The notes under the pieces: model-generated
What the model was told of the DNA's origin: nothing
The model's input: only the letters and a program-made list of their open reading frames with translations
The model's database searches: none
NCBI GenBank assembly: GCA_954871525.1
Contig: OX940871.1
Span: 18,165,086-18,229,085 of the forward strand
DNA: 64,000 nucleotides
Reading direction: 5' to 3'
Origin: Parietaria judaica
Lineage: Eukaryota; Streptophyta; Magnoliopsida; Rosales; Urticaceae
Translations under genes and position numbers: made by a program
Shown here: in pieces, positions 9,788-21,409 of the stretch
Numbering within the stretch: position 1 is the first letter of the stretch
Layout of the letters: every line of letters begins with the position of its first letter

Positions 9788-9907
9788 TGGTGCGATCATA
9801 CCAGCACTAATGCACCGGATCCCATCAGAACTCCGAAGTTAAGCGTGCTTGGGCGAGAGTAGTACTAGGATGGGTGACCTCCTGGGAAGTCCTCGTGTTG
9901 CACCCCT
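9788..9907 (+). rRNA. 5S rRNA gene, copy 29
   Basis: 343 bp spacing. G1T; spacer has CACTTCCTTAG. Confidence 0.96.
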
Positions 9908-10129
9908 CCCTTTTTGCCCGAATTTTATTTTTACGCCCGTACCAAATTTAAAGTTCTTACGGTTATTTTTTTTTGTTTAGAAAATAAAATAAGATTAGAA
10001 TTTACGTGAAAGTTATTTATTTTTCACTTCCCTAGTGCGGCGTTTTCTTTGGCGTGAAAAGAAAGGGTAGTTTTACCACAAAATCGGCGGAAGAGTGTAC
10101 ATAGATATCATTTCGCCGCACATGTTGAC

Positions 10130-10249
10130 GGGTGCGATCATACCAGCACTAATGCACCGGATCCCATCAGAACTCCGAAGTTAAGCGTGCTTGGGCGAGA
10201 GTAGTACTAGGATGGGTGACCTCCTGGGAAGTCCTCGTGTTGCACCCCT
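10130..10249 (+). rRNA. 5S rRNA gene, copy 30
   Basis: 342 bp spacing. Consensus gene body. Confidence 0.98.
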
Positions 10250-10470
10250 CCCTTTTTGCCCGAATTTTATTTTTACGCCCGTACCAAATTTAAAGTTCTT
10301 ACGGTTATTATTTTTGTTTAGAAAATAAAATAAGATTAGAATTTACGTGAAAGTAATTTATTTTTCACTTCCCTAGTGCGGCGTTTTCTTTGGCGTGAAA
10401 AGAAAGGGTAGTTTTACCACAAAATCGGCGGAAGAGTGTACATAGATATCATTTCGCCGCACATGTTGAC

Positions 10471-10590
10471 GGGTGCGATCATACCAGCACTAATGCACCG
10501 GATCCCATCAGAACTCCGAAGTTAAGCGTGCTTGGGCGAGAGTAGTACTAGGATGGGTGACCTCCTGGGAAGTCCTCGTGTTGCACCCCT
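10471..10590 (+). rRNA. 5S rRNA gene, copy 31
   Basis: 341 bp spacing. Consensus gene body. Confidence 0.98.
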
Positions 10591-10813
10591 CCCTTTTTGT
10601 CCGAATTTTATTTTTACGCCCGTACCAAATTTAAAGTTCTTACGGTTATTTTTTTTTTGTTTAGAAAATAAAATAAGATTAGAATTTACGTGAAAGTTAT
10701 TTATTTTTCACTTCCCTAGTGCGGCGTTTTCTTTGGCGTGAAAAGAAAGGGTAGTTTTACCACAAAATCGGCGAAAGAGTGTACATAGATATCATTTCGC
10801 CGCACATGTTGAC

Positions 10814-10933
10814 TGGTGCGATCATACCAGCACTAATGCACCGGATCCCATCAGAACTCCGAAGTTAAGCGTGCTTGGGCGAGAGTAGTACTAGGATGGG
10901 TGACCTCCTGGGAAGTCCTCGTGTTGCACCCCT
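10814..10933 (+). rRNA. 5S rRNA gene, copy 32
   Basis: 343 bp spacing. G1T; counterpart of copy 37. Confidence 0.96.
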
Positions 10934-11155
10934 CCCTTTTTGCCCGAATTTTATTTTTACGCCCGTACCAAATTTAAAGTTCTTACGGTTATTTTTTTTT
11001 GTTTAGAAAATAAAATAAGATTAGAATTTACGTGAAAGTTATTTATTTTTCACTTCCCTAGTGCGGCGTTTTCTTTGGCGTGAAAAGAAAGGGTAGTTTT
11101 ACCACAAAATCGGCGGAAGAGTGTACATAGATATAATTTCGCCGCACATGTTGAC

Positions 11156-11275
11156 GGGTGCGATCATACAAGCACTAATGCACCGGATCCCATCAGAACT
11201 CCGAAGTTAAGCGTGCTTGGGCGAGAGTAGTACTAGGATGGGTGACCTCCTGGGAAGTCCTCGTGTTGCACCCCT
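11156..11275 (+). rRNA. 5S rRNA gene, copy 33
   Basis: 342 bp spacing. C15A with the C-21A promoter change; counterpart of copies 28 and 38. Confidence 0.97.
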
Positions 11276-11496
11276 CCCTTTTTGCCCGAATTTTATTTTT
11301 ACGCCCGTACCAAATTTAAAGTTCTTACGGTTATTATTTTTGTTTAGAAAATAAAATAAGATTAGAATTTACGTGAAAGTAATTTATTTTTCACTTCCCT
11401 AGTGCGGCGTTTTCTTTGGCGTGAAAAGAAAGGGTAGTTTTACCACAAAATCGGCGGAAGAGTGTACATAGATATCATTTCGCCGCACATGTTGAC

Positions 11497-11616
11497 GGGT
11501 GCGATCATACCAGCACTAATGCACCGGATCCCATCAGAACTCCGAAGTTAAGCGTGCTTGGGCGAGAGTAGTACTAGGATGGGTGACCTCCTGGGAAGTC
11601 CTCGTGTTGCACCCCT
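11497..11616 (+). rRNA. 5S rRNA gene, copy 34
   Basis: 341 bp spacing. Consensus gene body. Confidence 0.98.
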
Positions 11617-11839
11617 CCCTTTTTGTCCGAATTTTATTTTTACGCCCGTACCAAATTTAAAGTTCTTACGGTTATTTTTTTTTTGTTTAGAAAATAAAAT
11701 AAGATTAGAATTTACGTGAAAGTTATTTATTTTTCACTTCCCTAGTGCGGCGTTTTCTTTGGCGTGAAAAGAAAGGGTAGTTTTACCACAAAATCGGCGA
11801 AAGAGTGTACATAGATATCATTTCGCCGCACATGTTGAC

Positions 11840-11959
11840 TGGTGCGATCATACCAGCACTAATGCACCGGATCCCATCAGAACTCCGAAGTTAAGCGTGC
11901 TTGGGCGAGAGTAGTACTAGGATGGGTGACCTCCTGGGAAGTCCTCGTGTTGCACCCCT
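11840..11959 (+). rRNA. 5S rRNA gene, copy 35
   Basis: 343 bp spacing. G1T. Confidence 0.96.
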
Positions 11960-12181
11960 CCCTTTTTGCCCGAATTTTATTTTTACGCCCGTACCAAATT
12001 TAAACTTCTTACGGTTATTTTTTTTTGTTTAGAAAATAAAATAAGATTAGAATTTACGTGAAAGTTATTTATTTTTCACTTCCCTAGTGCGGCGTTTTCT
12101 TTGGCGTGAAAAGAAAGGGTAGTTTTACCACAAAATCGGCGGAAGAGTGTACATAGATATCATTTCGCCGCACATGTTGAC

Positions 12182-12301
12182 GGGTGCGATCATACCAGCA
12201 CTAATGCACCGGATCCCATCAGAACTCCGAAGTTAAGCGTGCTTGGGCGAGAGTAGTACTAGGATGGGTGACCTCCTGGGAAGTCCTCGTGTTGCACCCC
12301 T
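12182..12301 (+). rRNA. 5S rRNA gene, copy 36
   Basis: 342 bp spacing. Consensus gene; spacer has the AAACTTCTT marker shared only with copy 41. Confidence 0.98.
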
Positions 12302-12524
12302 CCCTTTTTGTCCGAATTTTATTTTTACGCCCGTACCAAATTTAAAGTTCTTACGGTTATTTTTTTTTTGTTTAGAAAATAAAATAAGATTAGAATTTAC
12401 GTGAAAGTTATTTATTTTTCACTTCCCTAGTGCGGCGTTTTCTTTGGCGTGAAAAGAAAGGGTAGTTTTACCACAAAATCGGCGAAAGAGTGTACATAGA
12501 TATCATTTCGCCGCACATGTTGAC

Positions 12525-12644
12525 TGGTGCGATCATACCAGCACTAATGCACCGGATCCCATCAGAACTCCGAAGTTAAGCGTGCTTGGGCGAGAGTAGT
12601 ACTAGGATGGGTGACCTCCTGGGAAGTCCTCGTGTTGCACCCCT
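12525..12644 (+). rRNA. 5S rRNA gene, copy 37
   Basis: 343 bp spacing. G1T. Its terminator run is broken by a G (CCCTTTGTGCCC), which should weaken Pol III release at the first site. Confidence 0.95.
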
Positions 12645-12647
12645 CCC

Positions 12648-12652
12648 TTTGT
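12648..12652 (+). terminator. Interrupted T-run terminator of copy 37
   Basis: TTTGT replaces TTTTT. Only three uninterrupted T remain; downstream TTTTATTTTT would be the next candidate stop. Confidence 0.7.
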
Positions 12653-12866
12653 GCCCGAATTTTATTTTTACGCCCGTACCAAATTTAAAGTTCTTACGGT
12701 TATTTTTTTTTGTTTAGAAAATAAAATAAGATTAGAATTTACGTGAAAGTTATTTATTTTTCACTTCCCTAGTGCGGCGTTTTCTTTGGCGTGAAAAGAA
12801 AGGGTAGTTTTACCACAAAATCGGCGGAAGAGTGTACATAGATATAATTTCGCCGCACATGTTGAC

Positions 12867-12986
12867 GGGTGCGATCATACAAGCACTAATGCACCGGATC
12901 CCATCAGAACTCCGAAGTTAAGCGTGCTTGGGCGAGAGTAGTACTAGGATGGGTGACCTCCTGGGAAGTCCTCGTGTTGCACCCCT
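12867..12986 (+). rRNA. 5S rRNA gene, copy 38
   Basis: 342 bp spacing. C15A with the C-21A promoter change. Confidence 0.97.
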
Positions 12987-13207
12987 CCCTTTTTGCCCGA
13001 ATTTTATTTTTACGCCCGTACCAAATTTAAAGTTCTTACGGTTATTATTTTTGTTTAGAAAATAAAATAAGATTAGAATTTACGTGAAAGTAATTTATTT
13101 TTCACTTCCCTAGTGCGGCGTTTTCTTTGGCGTGAAAAGAAAGGGTAGTTTTACCACAAAATCGGCGGAAGAGTGTACATAGATATCATTTCGCCGCACA
13201 TGTTGAC

Positions 13208-13327
13208 GGGTGCGATCATACCAGCACTAATGCACCGGATCCCATCAGAACTCCGAAGTTAAGCGTGCTTGGGCGAGAGTAGTACTAGGATGGGTGACCT
13301 CCTGGGAAGTCCTCGTGTTGCACCCCT
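13208..13327 (+). rRNA. 5S rRNA gene, copy 39
   Basis: 341 bp spacing. Consensus gene body. Confidence 0.98.
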
Positions 13328-13550
13328 CCCTTTTTGTCCGAATTTTATTTTTACGCCCGTACCAAATTTAAAGTTCTTACGGTTATTTTTTTTTTGTTTA
13401 GAAAATAAAATAAGATTAGAATTTACGTGAAAGTTATTTATTTTTCACTTCCCTAGTGCGGCGTTTTCTTTGGCGTGAAAAGAAAGGGTAGTTTTACCAC
13501 AAAATCGGCGAAAGAGTGTACATAGATATCATTTCGCCGCACATGTTGAC

Positions 13551-13670
13551 TGGTGCGATCATACCAGCACTAATGCACCGGATCCCATCAGAACTCCGAA
13601 GTTAAGCGTGCTTGGGCGAGAGTAGTACTAGGATGGGTGACCTCCTGGGAAGTCCTCGTGTTGCACCCCT
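13551..13670 (+). rRNA. 5S rRNA gene, copy 40
   Basis: 343 bp spacing. G1T. Confidence 0.96.
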
Positions 13671-13892
13671 CCCTTTTTGCCCGAATTTTATTTTTACGCC
13701 CGTACCAAATTTAAACTTCTTACGGTTATTTTTTTTTGTTTAGAAAATAAAATAAGATTAGAATTTACGTGAAAGTTATTTATTTTTCACTTCCCTAGTG
13801 CGGCGTTTTCTTTGGCGTGAAAAGAAAGGGTAGTTTTACCACAAAATCGGCGGAAGAGTGTACATAGATATCATTTCGCCGCACATGTTGAC

Positions 13893-14012
13893 GGGTGCGA
13901 TCATACCAGCACTAATGCACCGGATCCCATCAGAACTCCGAAGTTAAGCGTGCTTGGGCGAGAGTAGTACTAGGATGGGTGACCTCCTGGGAAGTCCTCG
14001 TGTTGCACCCCT
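13893..14012 (+). rRNA. 5S rRNA gene, copy 41
   Basis: 342 bp spacing. Consensus gene with the AAACTTCTT spacer of copy 36. Confidence 0.98.
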
Positions 14013-14233
14013 CCCTTTTTGCCCGAATTTTATTTTTACGCCCGTACCAAATTTAAAGTTCTTACGGTTATTATTTTTGTTTAGAAAATAAAATAAGATT
14101 AGAATTTACGTGAAAGTAATTTATTTTTCACTTCCCTAGTGCGGCGTTTTCTTTGGCGTGAAAAGAAAGGGTAGTTTTACCACAAAATCGGCGGAAGAGT
14201 GTACATAGATATCATTTCGCCGCACATGTTGAC

Positions 14234-14353
14234 GGGTGCGATCATACCAGCACTAATGCACCGGATCCCATCAGAACTCCGAAGTTAAGCGTGCTTGGGC
14301 GAGAGTAGTACTAGGATGGGTGACCTCCTGGGAAGTCCTCGTGTTGCACCCCT
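14234..14353 (+). rRNA. 5S rRNA gene, copy 42
   Basis: 341 bp spacing. Consensus gene body. Confidence 0.98.
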
Positions 14354-14576
14354 CCCTTTTTGTCCGAATTTTATTTTTACGCCCGTACCAAATTTAAAGT
14401 TCTTACGGTTATTTTTTTTTTGTTTAGAAAATAAAATAAGATTAGAATTTACGTGAAAGTTATTTATTTTTCACTTCCCTAGTGCGGCGTTTTCTTTGGC
14501 GTGAAAAGAAAGTGTAGTTTTACCACAAAATCGGCGAAAGAGTGTACATAGATATCATTTCGCCGCACATGTTGAC

Positions 14577-14696
14577 TGGTGCGATCATACCAGCACTAAT
14601 GCACCGGATCCCATCAGAACTCCGAAGTTAAGCGTGCTTGGGCGAGAGTAGTACTAGGATGGGTGACCTCCTGGGAAGTCCTCGTGTTGCACCCCT
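14577..14696 (+). rRNA. 5S rRNA gene, copy 43
   Basis: 343 bp spacing. G1T; spacer has AAAGTGTAG. Confidence 0.96.
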
Positions 14697-14918
14697 CCCT
14701 TTTTGCCCGAATTTTATTTTTACGCCCGTACCAAATTTAAAGTTCTTACGGTTATTTTTTTTTGTTTAGAAAATAAAATAAGATTAGAATTTACGTGAAA
14801 GTTATTTATTTTTCACTTCCCTAGTGCGGCGTTTTCTTTGGCGTGAAAAGAAAGGGTAGTTTTACCACAAAATCGGCGGAAGAGTGTACATAGATATAAT
14901 TTCGCCGCACATGTTGAC

Positions 14919-15038
14919 GGGTGCGATCATACAAGCACTAATGCACCGGATCCCATCAGAACTCCGAAGTTAAGCGTGCTTGGGCGAGAGTAGTACTAGG
15001 ATGGGTGACCTCCTGGGAAGTCCTCGTGTTGCACCCCT
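14919..15038 (+). rRNA. 5S rRNA gene, copy 44
   Basis: 342 bp spacing. C15A with the C-21A promoter change, 2,052 bp (six units) after copy 38. Confidence 0.97.
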
Positions 15039-15259
15039 CCCTTTTTGCCCGAATTTTATTTTTACGCCCGTACCAAATTTAAAGTTCTTACGGTTATTAT
15101 TTTTGTTTAGAAAATAAAATAAGATTAGAATTTACGTGAAAGTAATTTATTTTTCACTTCCCTAGTGCGGCGTTTTCTTTGGCGTGAAAAGAAAGGGTAG
15201 TTTTACCACAAAATCGGCGGAAGAGTGTACATAGATATCATTTCGCCGCACATGTTGAC

Positions 15260-15379
15260 GGGTGCGATCATACCAGCACTAATGCACCGGATCCCATCAG
15301 AACTCCGAAGTTAAGCGTGCTTGGGCGAGAGTAGTACTAGGATGGGTGACCTCCTGGGAAGTCCTCGTGTTGCACCCCT
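15260..15379 (+). rRNA. 5S rRNA gene, copy 45
   Basis: 341 bp spacing. Consensus gene body. Confidence 0.98.
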
Positions 15380-15602
15380 CCCTTTTTGCCCGAATTTTAT
15401 TTTTACGCCCGTACCAAATTTAAAGTTCTTACGGTTATTTTTTTTTTGTTTAGAAAATAAAATAAGATTAGAATTTACGTGAAAGTTATTTATTTTTCAC
15501 TTCCCTAGTGCGGCGTTTTCTTTGGCGTGAAAAGAAAGGGTAGTTTTACCACAAAATCGGCGAAAGAGTGTACATAGATATCATTTCGCCGCACATGTTG
15601 AC

Positions 15603-15722
15603 GGGTGCGATCATACAAGCACTAATGCACCGGATCCCATCAGAACTCCGAAGTTAAGCGTGCTTGGGCGAGAGTAGTACTAGGATGGGTGACCTCCTCG
15701 GAAGTCCTCGTGTTGCACCCCT
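15603..15722 (+). rRNA. 5S rRNA gene, copy 46
   Basis: 343 bp spacing. C15A and G97C. The last copy with C15A in the window. Confidence 0.96.
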
Positions 15723-15943
15723 CCCTTTTTGCCCGAATTTTATTTTTACGCCCGTACCAAATTTAAAGTTCTTACGGTTATTATTTTTGTTTAGAAAATA
15801 AAATAAGATTAGAATTTACGTGAAAGTAATTTATTTTTCACTTCCCTAGTGCGGCGTTTTCTTTGGCGTGAAAAGAAAGGATAGTTTTACCACAAAATCG
15901 GCGGAAGAGTGTACATAGATATCATTTCGCCGCACATGTTGAC

Positions 15944-16063
15944 GGGTGCGATCATACCAGCACTAATGCACCGGATCCCATCAGAACTCCGAAGTTAAGC
16001 GTGCTTGGGCGAGAGTAGTACTAGGATGGGTGACCTCCTGGGAAGTCCTCGTGTTGCACCCCT
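15944..16063 (+). rRNA. 5S rRNA gene, copy 47
   Basis: 341 bp spacing. Consensus gene; spacer has AAAGGATAG. Confidence 0.98.
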
Positions 16064-16287
16064 CCCTTTTTGTCCGAATTTTATTTTTACGCCCGTACCA
16101 AATTTAAAGTTCTTACGGTTTTTTTTTTTTTTGTTTAGAAAATAAAATAAGATTAGAATTTACGTGAAAGTTATTTATTTTTCACTTCCCTAGTGCGGCG
16201 TTTTCTTTGGCGTGAAAAGAAAGGGTAGTTTTACCACAAAATCGGCGGAAGAGTGTACATAGATATCATTTCGCCGCACATGTTGAC

Positions 16288-16407
16288 TGGTGCGATCATA
16301 CCAGCACTAATGCACCGGATCCCATCAGAACTCCGAAGTTAAGCGTGCTTGGGCGAGAGTAGTACTAGGATGGGTGACCTCCTGGGAAGTCCTCGTGTTG
16401 CACCCCT
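16288..16407 (+). rRNA. 5S rRNA gene, copy 48
   Basis: 344 bp spacing. G1T; the spacer T-run has lost its leading A and is one long uninterrupted run. Confidence 0.96.
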
Positions 16408-16629
16408 CCCTTTTTGCCCGAATTTTATTTTTACGCCCGTACCAAATTTAAAGTTCTTACGGTTATTTTTTTTTGTTTAGAAAATAAAATAAGATTAGAA
16501 TTTACGTGAAAGTTATTTATTTTTCACTTCCCTAGTGCGGCGTTTTCTTTGGCGTGAAAAGAAAGGGTAGTTTTACCACAAAATCGGCGGAAGAGTGTAC
16601 ATAGATATCATTTCGCCGCACATGTTGAC

Positions 16630-16749
16630 GGGTGCGATCATACTAGCACTAATGCACCGGATCCCATCAGAACTCCGAAGTTAAGCGTGCTTGGGCGAGA
16701 GTAGTACTAGGATGGGTGACCTCCTGGGAAGTCCTCGTGTTGCACCCCT
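16630..16749 (+). rRNA. 5S rRNA gene, copy 49
   Basis: 342 bp spacing. C15T, a third allele at position 15. Confidence 0.97.
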
Positions 16750-16972
16750 CCCTTTTTGCCCGAATTTTATTTTTACGCCCGTACCAAATTTAAAGTTCTT
16801 ACGGTTATTTTTTTTTTGTTTAGAAAATAAAATAAGATTAGAATTTACGTGAAAGTAATTTATTTTTCACTTCCCTAGTGCGGCGTTTTCTTTGGCGTGA
16901 AAAGAAAGGGTAGTTTTACCACAAAATCGGCGGAAGAGTGTACATAGATATCATTTCGCCGCACATGTTGAC

Positions 16973-17092
16973 GGGTGCGATCATACCAGCACTAATGCAC
17001 CGGATCCCATCAGAACTCCGAAGTTAAGCGTGCTTGGGCGAGAGTAGTACTAGGATGGGTGACCTCCTGGGAAGTCCTCGTGTTGCACCCCT
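16973..17092 (+). rRNA. 5S rRNA gene, copy 50
   Basis: 343 bp spacing. Consensus gene body. Confidence 0.98.
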
Positions 17093-17313
17093 CCCTTTTT
17101 GCCCGAATTTTATTTTTACGCCCGTACCAAATTTAAAGTTCTTACGGTTATTTTTTTTGTTTAGAAAATAAAATAAGATTAGAATTTACGTGAAAGTTAT
17201 TTATTTTTCACGACCCTAGTGCGGCGTTTTCTTTGGCGTGAAAAGAAAGGGTAGTTTTACCACAAAATCGGCGGAAGAGTGTACATAGATATCATTTCGC
17301 CGCACATGTTGAC

Positions 17314-17433
17314 GGGTGCGATCATACCAGCACTAATGCACCGGATCCCATCAGAACTCCGAAGTTAAGCGTGCTTGGGCGAGAGTAGTACTAGGATGGG
17401 TGACCTCCTGGGAAGTCCTCGTGTTGCACCCCT
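17314..17433 (+). rRNA. 5S rRNA gene, copy 51
   Basis: 341 bp spacing. Consensus gene; CACGACCC spacer marker. Confidence 0.98.
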
Positions 17434-17654
17434 CCCTTTTTGCCCGAATTTTATTTTTACGCCCGTACCAAATTTAAAGTTCTTACGGTTATTTTTTTTG
17501 TTTAGAAAATAAAATAAGATTAGAATTTACGTGAAAGTTATTTATTTTTCACTTCCCTAGTGCGGCGTTTTCTTTGGCGTGAAAAGAAAGGGTAGTTTTA
17601 CCACAAAATCGGCGGAAGAGTGTACATAGATATCATTTCGCCGCACATGTTGAC

Positions 17655-17774
17655 GGGTGCGATCATACCAGCACTAATGCACCGGATCCCATCAGAACTC
17701 CGAAGTTAAGCGTGCTTGGGCGAGAGTAGTACTAGGATGGGTGACCTCCTGGGAAGTCCTCGTGTTGCACCCCT
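17655..17774 (+). rRNA. 5S rRNA gene, copy 52
   Basis: 341 bp spacing. Consensus gene body. Confidence 0.98.
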
Positions 17775-17995
17775 CCCTTTTTGCCCGAATTTTATTTTTA
17801 CGCCCGTACCAAATTTAAAGTTCTTACGGTTATTTTTTTTGTTTAGAAAATAAAATAAGATTAGAATTTACGTGAAAGTAATTTATTTTTCACTTCCCTA
17901 GTGCGGCGTTTTCTTTGGCGTGAAAAGAAAGGGTAGTTTTACCACAAAATCGGCGGAAGAGTGTACATAGATATCATTTCGCCGCACATGTTGAC

Positions 17996-18115
17996 GGGTG
18001 CGATCATACCAGCACTAATGCACCGGATCCCATCAGAACTCCGAAGTTAAGCGTGCTTGGGCGAGAGTAGTACTAGGATGGGTGACCTCCTGGGAAGTCC
18101 TCGTGTTGCACCCCT
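17996..18115 (+). rRNA. 5S rRNA gene, copy 53
   Basis: 341 bp spacing. Consensus gene body. Confidence 0.98.
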
Positions 18116-18336
18116 CCCTTTTTGCCCGAATTTTATTTTTACGCCCGTACCAAATTTAAAGTTCTTACGGTTATTTTTTTTGTTTAGAAAATAAAATAAG
18201 ATTAGAATTTACGTGAAAGTTATTTATTTTTCACTTCCCTAGTGCGGCGTTTTCTTTGGCGTGAAAAGAAAGGGTAGTTTTACCACAAAATCGGCGGAAG
18301 AGTGTACATAGATATCATTTCGCCGCACATGTTGAC

Positions 18337-18456
18337 GGGTGCGATCATACCAGCACTAATGCACCGGATCCCATCAGAACTCCGAAGTTAAGCGTGCTTG
18401 GGCGAGAGTAGTACTAGGATGGGTGACCTCCTGGGAAGTCCTCGTGTTGCACCCCA
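18337..18456 (+). rRNA. 5S rRNA gene, copy 54
   Basis: 341 bp spacing. T120A at the unpaired 3' end; likely neutral. Confidence 0.97.
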
Positions 18457-18677
18457 CCCTTTTTGCCCGAATTTTATTTTTACGCCCGTACCAAATTTAA
18501 AGTTCTTACGGTTATTTTTTTTGTTTAGAAAATAAAATAAGATTAGAATTTACGTGAAAGTAATTTATTTTTCACTTCCCTAGTGCGGCGTTTTCTTTGG
18601 CGTGAAAAGAAAGGGTAGTTTTACCACAAAATCGGCGGAAGAGTGTACATAGATATCATTTCGCCGCACATGTTGAC

Positions 18678-18796
18678 GGGTGCGATCATACCAGCACTAA
18701 TGCACCGGATCCCATCAGAACTCCGAAGTTAAGCGTGCTTGGGCGAGAGTAGTACTAGGATGGGTGACCTCCTGGGAAGTCCTCGTGTTGCACCCT
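18678..18796 (+). rRNA. 5S rRNA gene, copy 55 (119 nt)
   Basis: 341 bp spacing. One C is missing from the 3' C-run, giving 119 nt; helix I can still form. Confidence 0.96.
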
Positions 18797-19018
18797 CCCT
18801 TTTTGCCCGAATTTTATTTTTACGCCCGTACCAAATTTAAAGTTCTTACGGTTATTTTTTTTTGTTTAGAAAATAAAATAAGATTAGAATTTACGTGAAA
18901 GTTATTTATTTTTCACGACCCTAGTGCGGCGTTTTCTTTGGCGTGAAAAGAAAGGGTAGTTTTACCACAAAATCGGCGGAAGAGTGTACATAGATATCAT
19001 TTCGCCGCACATGTTGAC

Positions 19019-19138
19019 GGGTGCGATCATACCAGCACTAATGCACCGGATCCCATCAGAACTCCGAAGTTAAGCGTGCTTGGGCGAGAGTAGTACTAGG
19101 ATGGGTGACCTCCTGGGAAGTCCTCGTGTTGCACCCCT
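19019..19138 (+). rRNA. 5S rRNA gene, copy 56
   Basis: 341 bp spacing. Consensus gene; CACGACCC spacer. Confidence 0.98.
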
Positions 19139-19359
19139 CCCTTTTTGCCCGAATTTTATTTTTACGCCCGTACCAAATTTAAAGTTCTTACGGTTATTAT
19201 TTTTGTTTAGAAAATAAAATAAGATTAGAATTTACGTGAAAGTAATTTATTTTTCACTTCCCTAGTGCGGCGTTTTCTTTGGCGTGAAAAGAAAGGGTAG
19301 TTTTACCACAAAATCGGCGGAAGAGTGTACATAGATATCATTTCGCCGCACATGTTGAC

Positions 19360-19479
19360 GGGTGCGATCATACCAGCACTAATGCACCGGATCCCATCAG
19401 AACTCCGAAGTTAAGCGTGCTTGGGCGAGAGTAGTACTAGGATGGGTGACCTCCTGGGAAGTCCTCGTGTTGCACCCCT
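19360..19479 (+). rRNA. 5S rRNA gene, copy 57
   Basis: 341 bp spacing. Consensus gene body. Confidence 0.98.
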
Positions 19480-19701
19480 CCCTTTTTGCCCGAATTTTAT
19501 TTTTACGCCCGTACCAAATTTAAAGTTCTTACGGTTATTTTTTTTTGTTTAGAAAATAAAATAAGATTAGAATTTACGTGAAAGTTATTTATTTTTCACG
19601 ACCCTAGTGCGGCGTTTTCTTTGGCGTGAAAAGAAAGGGTAGTTTTACCACAAAATCGGCGGAAGAGTGTACATAGATATCATTTCGCCGCACATGTTGA
19701 C

Positions 19702-19821
19702 GGGTGTGATCATACCAGCACTAATGCACCGGATCCCATCAGAACTCCGAAGTTAAGCGTGCTTGGGCGAGAGTAGTACTAGGATGGGTGACCTCCTGGG
19801 AAGTCCTCGTGTTGCACCCCT
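19702..19821 (+). rRNA. 5S rRNA gene, copy 58
   Basis: 342 bp spacing. C6T, leaving U6.G113 in helix I; CACGACCC spacer. Confidence 0.97.
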
Positions 19822-20043
19822 CCCTTTTTGCCCGAATTTTATTTTTACGCCCGTACCAAATTTAAAGTTCTTACGGTTATTTTTTTTTGTTTAGAAAATA
19901 AAATAAGATTAGAATTTACGTGAAAGTTATTTATTTTTCACTTCCCTAGTGCGGCGTTTTCTTTGGCGTGAAAAGAAAGGGTAGTTTTACCACAAAATCG
20001 GCGGAAGAGTGTACATAGATATCATTTCGCCGCACATGTTGAC

Positions 20044-20163
20044 GGGTGCGATCATACCAGCACTAATGCACCGGATCCCATCAAAACTCCGAAGTTAAGC
20101 GTGCTTGGGCGAGAGTAGTACTAGGATGGGTGACCTCCTGGGAAGTCTTCGTGTTGCACCCCT
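20044..20163 (+). rRNA. 5S rRNA gene, copy 59
   Basis: 342 bp spacing. G41A in the helix III loop and C105T. Confidence 0.97.
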
Positions 20164-20385
20164 CCCTTTTTGCCCGAATTTTATTTTTACGCCCGTACCA
20201 AATTTAAAGTTCTTACGGTTATTTTTTTTTGTTTAGAAAATAAAATAAGATTAGAATTTACGTGAAAGTTATTTATTTTTCACGACCCTAGTGCGGCGTT
20301 TTCTTTGGCGTGAAAAGAAAAGGTAGTTTTACCACAAAATCGGCGGAAGAGTGTACATAGATATCATTTCGCCGCACATGTTGAC

Positions 20386-20505
20386 GGGTGCGATCATACC
20401 AGCACTAATGCACCGGATCCCATCAGAACTCCGAAGTTAAGCGTGCTTGGGCGAGAGTAGTACTAGGATGGGTGACCTCCTGGGAAGTCCTCGTGTTGCA
20501 CCCCT
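20386..20505 (+). rRNA. 5S rRNA gene, copy 60
   Basis: 342 bp spacing. Consensus gene; CACGACCC spacer, and CTCTCTTTTT after the gene. Confidence 0.98.
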
Positions 20506-20726
20506 CTCTTTTTGCCCGAATTTTATTTTTACGCCCGTACCAAATTTAAAGTTCTTACGGTTATTATTTTTGTTTAGAAAATAAAATAAGATTAGAATTT
20601 ACGTGAAAGTTATTTATTTTTCACTTCCCTAGTGCGGCGTTTTCTTTGGCGTGAAAAGAAAGGGTAGTTTTACCACAAAATCGGCGGAAGAGTGTACATA
20701 GATATCATTTCGCCGCACATGTTGAC

Positions 20727-20846
20727 GGGTGTGATCATACCAGCACTAATGCACCGGATCCCATCAGAACTCCGAAGTTAAGCGTGCTTGGGCGAGAGTA
20801 GTACTAGGATGGGTGACCTCCTGGGAAGTCTTCGTGTTGCATCCCT
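20727..20846 (+). rRNA. 5S rRNA gene, copy 61
   Basis: 341 bp spacing. C6T, C105T and C116T; helix I keeps two G.U pairs in place of G-C, so it is weakened but formable. Confidence 0.96.
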
Positions 20847-21068
20847 CCCTTTTTGCCCGAATTTTATTTTTACGCCCGTACCAAATTTAAAGTTCTTACG
20901 GTTATTTTTTTTTGTTTAGAAAATAAAATAAGATTAGAATTTACGTGAAAGTTATTTATTTTTCACGACCCTAGTGCGGCGTTTTCTTTGGCGTGAAAAG
21001 AAAGGGTAGTTTTACCACAAAATCGGCGGAAGAGTGTACATAGATATCATTTCGCCGCACATGTTGAC

Positions 21069-21188
21069 GGGTGCGATCATACCAGCACTAATGCACCGGA
21101 TCCCATCAGAACTCCGAAGTTAAGCGTGCTTGGGCGAGAGTAGTACTAGGATGGGTGACCTCCTGGGAAGTCCTCGTGTTGCACCCCT
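21069..21188 (+). rRNA. 5S rRNA gene, copy 62
   Basis: 342 bp spacing. Consensus gene; last copy with the CACGACCC spacer. Confidence 0.98.
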
Positions 21189-21409
21189 CCCTTTTTGCCC
21201 GAATTTTATTTTTACGCCCGTACCAAATTTAAAGTTCTTACGGTTATTATTTTTGTTTAGAAAATAAAATAAGATTAGAATTTACGTGAAAGTAATTTAT
21301 TTTTCACTTCCCTAGTGCGGCGTTTTCTTTGGCGTGAAAAGAAAGGGTAGTTTTACCACAAAATCGGCGGAAGAGTGTACATAGATATCATTTCGCCGCA
21401 CATGTTGAC

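Larger units (their letters stand above)
10591..12301 (+). repeat. Pentamer higher-order repeat, first copy (1,711 bp)
   Basis: Units 32-36 in the order G1T; C15A with TATAAT box; consensus; G1T; consensus with private AAACTTCTT spacer. The same five units follow at 12302-14012. Confidence 0.85.
12302..14012 (+). repeat. Pentamer higher-order repeat, second copy (1,711 bp)
   Basis: Units 37-41, same order and markers as 10591-12301. One difference I see is the broken terminator after copy 37. Confidence 0.85.
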
